Shown here in pieces: positions 57,588 through 64,000 of a stretch of DNA of 64,000 nt. Position 1 is the first letter of the stretch. Each line of letters starts with the position of its first letter. The position numbers and the translations under genes were made by a program. The stretch is from Liolophura sinensis (Eukaryota; Mollusca; Polyplacophora; Chitonida; Chitonidae): assembly GCF_032854445.1 (NCBI RefSeq), contig NC_088304.1:34386551-34450550 (forward strand), in the 5' to 3' direction. The notes beneath the pieces were generated by a model that made no database searches, was not told the DNA's origin, and saw nothing but the letters and a program-made list of their open reading frames with translations.

Positions 57588-58316
57588 TCACCATCTAGTG
57601 TTGAAGGACCTACGTCCTAAAAACGTTCTATTAAACGTTTGGACAGGATTCCTAGTGGCCTTAGAGGGGCGCTCTGTGTTTATTAGGTTTATTATTATTA
57701 CTTTGCGGTAAATTTTTGGACTTATTTTTGGCATTATTATCTTCAGAGGGATTGTGTTATGGCTTATCTCTTTGTCAACTACTAAATACTGGTTTAATTT
57801 GTTGCATCGAGGTAGCTGAGCAGAGCGTTCCACAGAGGTAGAAGTAGGTTTGTCGTTTCTGATAAGCCATGTCAGGGAAGTTTGAGTAGCAACAGATGCT
57901 ACTCGCTTCATCACACTGGCAAAGGAAGACTGCAGTGAAGTATTTGACGGTAACTCCAACTTACGAGCCTCCCGATACGATATATTGTTTTTATGATTAA
58001 AATTTATTATTTTTTTCTCCTTTTTTCTTAATAGATTTGTTAATTGTTGTTTCCGGGAACATTCTATGAGAATGTCTACGGATCTTAGCTTTTTCACGTT
58101 TTTTAGTGTATCCGCTGCGCCTTGCATAGCCCTTTTTAAATAAATGGGTGGATTTTCCATCCATCTGTCTTGTCCATTATCAAGTGAGCCTGACAAAAAA
58201 TCCATCTTCCTCTTTTTATTAGCACTTGACGAAGTCGGCTGAGAGGAAAACCTGATGGGTACATTAAATACAATAGAAACATTAGACGAAAGGCTTAGAG
58301 AAGACATAATAGACAT
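57588..58316 (-). pseudogene. LINE ORF1-like reading frame
   Basis: A 242-residue minus-strand frame, basic and Ser-rich, with RKMDFLSGS near the start and the SYREARKLELPSNTSLQSSF stretch that resembles the region after the gag-like domain in I/Jockey ORF1 proteins. No intact CCHC knuckle is visible. Its place just upstream of the endonuclease supports ORF1. Confidence 0.6.
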
Positions 58317-58960
58317 ATATTAGGTCTATTAGGTCTGGGAACCCCAGGTTTCCCACCTGCCATGGAGTGCCAACAATTGCAGCACCTGAACCTGGGGATA
58401 CCCAGCAGGAAACACACCCAGGACTCTACATGAGGTATACTCAACCAGATGGCCTCAGTGAGCAGACCCAATTCCTCACCACGAGCTATTCCGTCTTCCT
58501 CCCAGTGAAGGAGGCAGCACATCAGACACGAACTACTCCACTGACCCATGAACCACGCCCTCATACGTAGTCCTGCGAACGGAATTTGAGAAATTCCGTC
58601 AAAAAAGCCTTCCTCAGACCGGCTCATTCGACCTCTCGTCTCTCTCCACGTAAGGGCTAAAGTGGAGTACTGGGGGTGAGGGTCTCGCAGGACCAACACG
58701 CCCTCAGCCACCCGGATCCCGTCCTCGGAGATTACAGTTCGCAGCCCACGGCAAACAGGTCGCTCCTTGGTTGCCTCTCACACAACCGCGAATGTGCGAG
58801 CCTATTAAATTCACCGGGCCCACATGGGAGAGCTCATGGTTAGTTGCCTTATACGACAAGCTTGCCTGGAGGGCTGAGGTCCTATTCTTTTCACCCCGGA
58901 GACCCCACGGGGACATGATGGGTTTGAAACGTCGAATAAATATACGAGTGATAAGTACAT

Positions 58961-60354
58961 TGGCTGCCGCAAGGGTTTGGGCGTATTCCAAGACTACAAG
59001 GGAATAGTACAAAACAATTGAAAAGCTGCACAATCGCATCTGCAATTTTTGGCTTTACCGTTATGTATTACTGGGTTCAGCCATGTACATGTATACGACC
59101 CCAGTAAGTTATTCATTGCGGAACTACGTGTGGTATTTTGATCAAAGTGCCAGTGTATATACAATATGTGCGGACTGAAACCAGTTGGGTAGGGTTCACA
59201 CACAAATGTGTACATCTGTGTGCCTGAAGTTTGCTGCAACGTATTTTTTGTACGACACAGGTCCATAATATTATCACATAGAGAATCCGTTATTTTTCAT
59301 ATTATTTAAACATTAGTTAAGAAGTTATTTAACATTAGTGATCTTTAGAAAATTTTAACTGGCCACAAAGTTTCTATACTTTGAGATGATGGTTATATAC
59401 ATTATTACATAAATATAACTTTTTCCTGACGTTTAATAAACCAAAAGGAAAAAAAAACCAAAAAACATTTGAATATGACTATTGTTCCAGGGTAAATCTG
59501 TTCTGTTCAAAATGCTCACTTCAGTTTTCATGCAAATGTAACACCATCAAAAACACTTTTTAAGCAAATATTCGCTAGGAGACGCGCCAATTGTGATAAC
59601 ACCATATCTGCCTTGCTGTAGCCGAGCAAATTGCGTCCTACCAATATACAGTTACGAGCCTCACTGATCGATTGGAACAGCAAAAATATCAGATTTTCGA
59701 TCATTGATTTTTTAACGCATAAGTCGTGTAAGGCTGACAAAGTGGCATTCGCATGCAAAAACAATTTCCGTTATTGCTGTGCTTTGAAAGGACGTTGCTC
59801 GGTTGGTTGATCATGACCTTAGCTAGAAAGTGAGAGAGAGCAAGGATCAACGACCGCCTAAAACCAGCTCACTGCGCAGTTGGAAGCGTACGTGTACCGT
59901 GGCACAATGAAAAAAGGGGCACGCATGGCAATTCGGGAGAAATAGTTCCTTACCGCATAATAAATGAATCATTCACGGGAATAATTATCCAAATGCTGTT
60001 ACATAAACTATCCCATTAGGCTATAAAATCTCCAGGATTAATCCAGCATCTGATCAGGGTTTTGTGTGCTTAATGCTGTTTATTTGCTCATTTGATTTTG
60101 GTTTTACGTCGCCTTCAACATTATATCGTTCACATATAACCAATGTGTGTAGCTGTAGTCCAACGGATATGGTGGCATATTTATTTAGTGGTTAAATCGC
60201 TTTAATTACCTTGGCAACGAATCCTTATTACAGGAGAAATAGCAACATTTACATTAGACCTTATTAAATGTAAACCTAATTTAATGCTACTCGAGTTTGC
60301 TTGTATAGTATGAAACCTTGAGTTTGTCAGTATTCCTACGTCCTTGTGTCAATA
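58961..60354. other. Intergenic, no gene seen
   Basis: Short frames at about 58994-59266 and 59528-59764 (minus) show no recognised domain. Confidence 0.4.
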
Positions 60355-60450
60355 TTTGTTTATTTATTTGATTGGTGTTTTACGCCGTAATGAAGAATAT
60401 TTCACTTATGCGGCTGCCAGCATTATGGTGGGAGGAAACTGCTGGCACAG
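60355..60450 (-). mobile_element. tRNA-derived SINE, 3' part only
   Basis: TTATTTATTTGATTGGTGTT, TTTACGCCGTAATGAAGAAT and CCAGCATTATGGTGGGAGGA match the reversed SINE tail and body. Confidence 0.85.
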
Positions 60451-60799
60451 CTCCCACTTTCCTTTAAGTCAATAAATGTCTCCCATCAATGACTTACCTT
60501 TATGTACATGTATTTGACGCGTAATTAGCTACACAGTGGATATGTGAGCGATTTTGAGTACCATATATTTACGAACGAAAGGCAAATTCTGTCGGGCGAT
60601 CAATATCATTATGTACACATTGCAGCCATCAGAATTTACCCAAGAAGTTTTTTCTTCCGACGTTGAATGCGCTAATTACCTCATCACTTCTGATAGCCTT
60701 AATAAATCTCAAATACATCACGCAAACAACGCCTACCGGTCACATGACGTAAAGTGACGTCATCGAACTGACCGCCCTGGCTGCATAGTGAGTGTTTGT

Positions 60800-60968
60800 C
60801 CATAATTTACATACGGTGTAAAACAACCGTCTAAAACTTCCTGCTGCGGATGGTCGTGTCCGGGTTTACTGTCCTGTTTCCTCCCTCCATAATGCTGGCC
60901 ACCGTCGTATAAGTGAAATATTCTTGAGTTCAGCGTAAAACACCAATCAAATAAAACAAATAAATAAA
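60800..60968 (+). mobile_element. tRNA-derived SINE, 5'-truncated
   Basis: TGCTGCGGATGGTCGTGTCC, CCTCCATAATGCTGGCCACC, GTATAAGTGAAATATTCTTG and an ATAAAACAAATAAATA tail. Confidence 0.87.
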
Positions 60969-61489
60969 ACTTCGCGTCTCGATCCCATTCGCACGTATGC
61001 GTTGTGTTTGCTTGTATACGCGTTATACGTGATATAGGCCGTTGATATCGTGTATAGCCTCTTCCCGCCCCCACACAAGGCGAAGGTTCAATATTGGGAT
61101 AAAACAGGAAATTTCTAAATTACTCCGTTATCGATATTCATGGGCGTTGGGGGAAACGAGCCCTTGAGCTCTTGGGACGTTTAGCGTTCGTCGCAGAGCA
61201 CTTTTATTTGACGGACATGTACATCTACCTCAACCGTGAGGAAATTTTTGCCCCATCTTTAAAAACTGACGATCATCATATGCTTGATAAGAATATTTCC
61301 TATAAAGGAAGGAGTGATTATGGCTTAACGGCACCTCGGTTGCGTTATCGTAATGAGTATTGGTATAGAGGTCAGAGCAAACTGAAAAAAGCCCTGGGGT
61401 TCACTTTGGTCTGTTTTTGTCTCTTTGCATCTCTGATTTAAGGTTAAAAGAAGCTGGACACCTAGAAATGGCCTGCACAAGACGTATCA
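60969..61489. other. Intergenic, one unassigned open frame
   Basis: An open frame at about 61196-61441 (AEHFYLTDMYIYLNREEIF...) has no ATG at its start until MYIYLN and no recognised family. Not called as a gene. Confidence 0.35.
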
Positions 61490-61890
61490 TTTATTTCTGT
61501 TAGTATTTTACGGGTGTTTCACGCTGCACTCAAGAATAGTTTTGCTTATACGACGCCTACAAGCATTACGGTGGGAGCAGCCTTGGATTAATTTATTTGT
61601 TTACTAAATATTTTATTGTTGATTTACGCCATACTCAAGAAAATCTATCTTTCACGAGGCGGCCAGTGTTATGGCGGAAGGAAACCGGGATTTATTTATT
61701 TATTTATTTTATTGTTGTTTTATACTGTACTGAAGAATATTTTACATATACGACGGCTAACGGCATTATTTTGGAAAGAATCCGGGATTTATTTATTCAT
61801 TTGTTTTATTGGTGATGTATGCTGTCCTCAAGAATGTTTCATTTATATTCACGGCAGCCAGCCTTATGGTGGAAGGAAACCGGGATTTAT
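61490..61890 (-). repeat. Four tandem reversed SINE 3' ends
   Basis: The blocks 'TTTTA..T.TACTCAAGAATATTT...GGCGGCCAGC..TATGGTGG' recur about every 100 bp, starting near 61497, 61600, 61700 and 61790. The last three units are joined by the junction GGAAACCGGGATTTATTTAT or a close variant. The repeated junction shows local tandem duplication of a truncated SINE rather than four independent insertions. Confidence 0.85.
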
Positions 61891-63018
61891 GTATTTAATG
61901 CTGCCCGACCTTCCCAAACCTTTGTATTTGACTGATGTGGTATAAAGTTTAAAACTGGAGAAGGCTTGCAAAACTGACGGTGGAAAAAATCCTCTCTGTG
62001 AACCTTCATTTGGCCAGGGTATTTCAGCTTTATAAACTCATCCAGGCCAAATCTTCGTTAAACAGATCTAATTGTGACCCTTAAAGAGACCGTACAGCAC
62101 AAACTACGAACACAATCTCCTGGTCTGATTTCTGTTGGTGATAAGACGAGAACGAATCCGTGTTTGCGCATTGCGATTACCATCCGAGACGCCGACCTTA
62201 GTCCGCCCACAGAAGTCGACTAGAATCACAAATGGTCGATTATTTAAGCCGATGAATATGGAATAGCGCGTGATGAACAGTGGTCAGCGGAATGGAAAGA
62301 CCTTGCTCAACTTAATCGAGGTTTATTGCGGCAATGGCCTCAATGGCCAAAGGCAATATGTGCCTTGTAATTACTTCTCAATCATATGCCCCTCAGTCTG
62401 TCGTCTGACAAGACAAGAGCGGCAGGCGTGACAGATAGCAGGCTGGAGAAGAGACCGTGCGAAACTTCCTCTCATACCCACATCTACCCTCATTTCATAA
62501 CATTGCATTTGTCCTGTTATCGACCACTGTATTTTCACTGGGAGCAGGTCTGGGTTGAGGGATTACGGTGTTTGTCTTTCAGCCCCGAATTTGCAGATTG
62601 GCCCAGTACACACATTTGGCTGCAGAGGCCTCTGTGAAATAAACGATCGACGACGCTCCTGGCGCTGTTTATGTGGTCTAACGTCCATTGAAAACATCTT
62701 ATCCGGCATAAATCTGGCGTGCAGGTATGTATATGTCGCAGGTCAAAAAGTTCGCCAGTGATTTGACAAAGGTCTGTGGTTTACTCCGGATAATGCGGTT
62801 TCCTCCACCCATAAAAAGGAACGCCGTCGTATAACTGAAAATTTCTTTGGTGTGACGTTAAACAGCTATGAATCAGTCTTTTCAGTTACACTTAATCATA
62901 AAACAAAAGACAGGAGTAATTGTATCATAGTTACTATACATGTCGCAGCTTATTGTAAATCGCAGACCTTACGGTTTTATTTTGTAACAACGGATGCTTT
63001 TACCATAACCTTTGGCTA
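61891..63018. other. Intergenic; family 4 repeat at about 62735-62880
   Basis: The repeat shows TTCGCCAGTGATTTGACAAA, CTGTGGTTTACTCCGG, a GTCGTATAACTGAAAATTTC block and GTGACGTTAAACAGC, matching 54575-54715. The rest has no recognised gene. Confidence 0.5.
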
Positions 63019-63141
63019 TTAGCTTCCACAATGTACGAGACTGAACCGGACATAATACGTTAGCTTCCACAATGCACGAGATTGAACCGGACGTAATATG
63101 TTAGCTTCCACAATGCACGAGGTTGAACCGGACGTAATACG
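63019..63141. repeat. 41 bp tandem repeat, 3 copies
   Basis: TTAGCTTCCACAATGCACGA + GATTGAACCGGACGTAATAC + G at 63019, 63060 and 63101, with a few substitutions. Confidence 0.96.
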
Positions 63142-64000
63142 ATCTGGCAGTCATGGAAGGTAGATATCAAGGTTCAGTTCTGTAATGTGCTGTTACACAA
63201 ATTATGATGGAAATAATGATGTAATCAATTCAGAAAATAAATCCATTGTTTTAAAAAAACGGCTATAATTTTGTCACAAAGGAATGAGTCATGGCTGTGC
63301 AATTCAATACAAAGAACCGTTCTGGTCAAAGTCCGAGAAAGTGTTCCTCTTTGTAAAACCATTACATTCACCTATGCAAGTAGCGTGCTTGTGTAGTTAT
63401 GTGGTGGGAACCAAAATAACATTCAGTAAAAAGTCAGTTTAAAGATTGGGCCTTCCTGTAACTTGAAGTATTAATAACCAAATTTTATAGCTTTATCAAA
63501 ATTCATCCTTCGACCCAATTCGTAATAAACTGTCATGACGATGTCTTCTCCCCGGTAAATCTACACCCGAATTTAGGATTGGCTGTCACACTTTTTTTGG
63601 CTTTTTGTCACATTGATAACCTTCCGGAAAACCATCCAAACCTCCTAAGAGATGAGCAGATTATTTGATACAATGATCTACCCAAATTACAGGTGCGCTG
63701 GAGATTAGAATCGAAAATCTGTGAATCTAGTTGTCCCTCTAACTATTGGTCCGAAAAACATGCCTTTAGCTCCTAAGAGAAGATTAATAGCACCTGCCTT
63801 TGGCCACAGATCGGACGGAACAGGTCAATAACAAATAGTACAGCTGTATTACACGGAAGTAGTTACAGGAATGATGCCCGTGTCTTGATAACGACAATGA
63901 ATTCAACAACATCTGACGTCACGGACATAAACTGAAAGAATTCGACCAGGCGATATCTTTAGTCATGGGTTTGACACCATAGGCCACTAATGGTAATACT
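63142..64000. other. Intergenic, no feature seen
   Basis: AT-rich sequence to the window end with no open frame or repeat that I can support. Confidence 0.4.

Larger units (their letters stand above)
54940..58960 (-). mobile_element. Decayed non-LTR retrotransposon (LINE) with ORF1, endonuclease, RT and RNase H remnants
   Basis: Reading the minus strand from right to left: a 5' region (58960-58320); ORF1-like sequence (58316-57588) with YREARKLELPS and SVATQT; an APE-type endonuclease starting IQCNCRGLKVNF (about 57470), with HATGGSSIFIHN, LCSVYIPSNTS and the motif IIMGDFHSHNPLWGS (about 57300-57050); a reverse transcriptase with PKPGKDHTDLSNYRPIALTS (about 56050-55980); and thumb sequence LDPIHHQGLRL (about 55560). 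A final piece with RSDGSKKG (about 55125-55140) resembles an RNase H opening. Stops and frameshifts are frequent. The catalytic palm of the RT, between about 55913 and 55874, has been deleted. EN-RT-RNase H order suggests an I-superfamily type such as Nimb, but no alignment was done. Confidence 0.85.

Noticed and set aside
58295-58711. 138-codon minus-strand frame as a host gene
   Set aside because: It lies in the 5' region of the LINE, directly ahead of ORF1, and has no recognised domain.

Overview
The window looks like a piece of a large, repeat-rich invertebrate genome, most likely a mollusc or another lophotrochozoan. The evidence is a spliced gene for a Pif/BMSP-like shell-matrix protein, many copies of a tRNA-derived SINE of the kind common in molluscs, a decayed LINE with an I/Nimb-like layout, and long minisatellite arrays. 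No bacterial features are present, and the species cannot be named from the sequence alone.

Layout. 1-11.5 kb is intergenic: a palindromic MITE at the left edge, a 2.8 kb family of 51-52 bp tandem repeats (about 1.49-4.32 kb), several SINEs and an 830 bp fold-back element (9.48-10.31 kb). 11.53-32.13 kb holds one plus-strand gene in nine recognised exons: signal peptide, VWA domain, a very large Thr/Ser/Pro mucin exon, three chitin-binding modules and a C-terminal LamG-like domain. Its introns carry SINEs, MITEs and a 4.5 kb array of a 52 bp repeat. 32.1-47.1 kb holds a truncated SLC46-like pseudogene (35.5-36.6 kb), a 47 bp array (37.7-39.0 kb), a 61 bp array of about 55 copies (39.4-42.7 kb) and a 64 bp array (44.8-45.3 kb). 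47.11-48.63 kb is an intact single-exon SLC46-like (proton-coupled folate transporter family) gene. Segmental duplicates lie on both sides of it. 54.9-59.0 kb is a minus-strand LINE relic with ORF1, endonuclease, reverse transcriptase and RNase H remnants. The rest is SINE-rich intergenic DNA.

Gene relationships. The Pif-like gene would encode a secreted extracellular matrix protein that binds chitin and possibly Ca2+. The SLC46-like gene would encode a 12-helix membrane transporter. Nothing suggests that they work together. The SLC46 pseudogene, the intact gene and the duplicated flanks suggest a transporter cluster that has expanded and decayed. The most unusual item is the Pif-like architecture, with roughly 1,350 residues of mucin-type repeats inserted between the VWA and chitin-binding modules. 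Boundaries of repeats are approximate, and splice sites were read by eye from GT/AG signals and phase.
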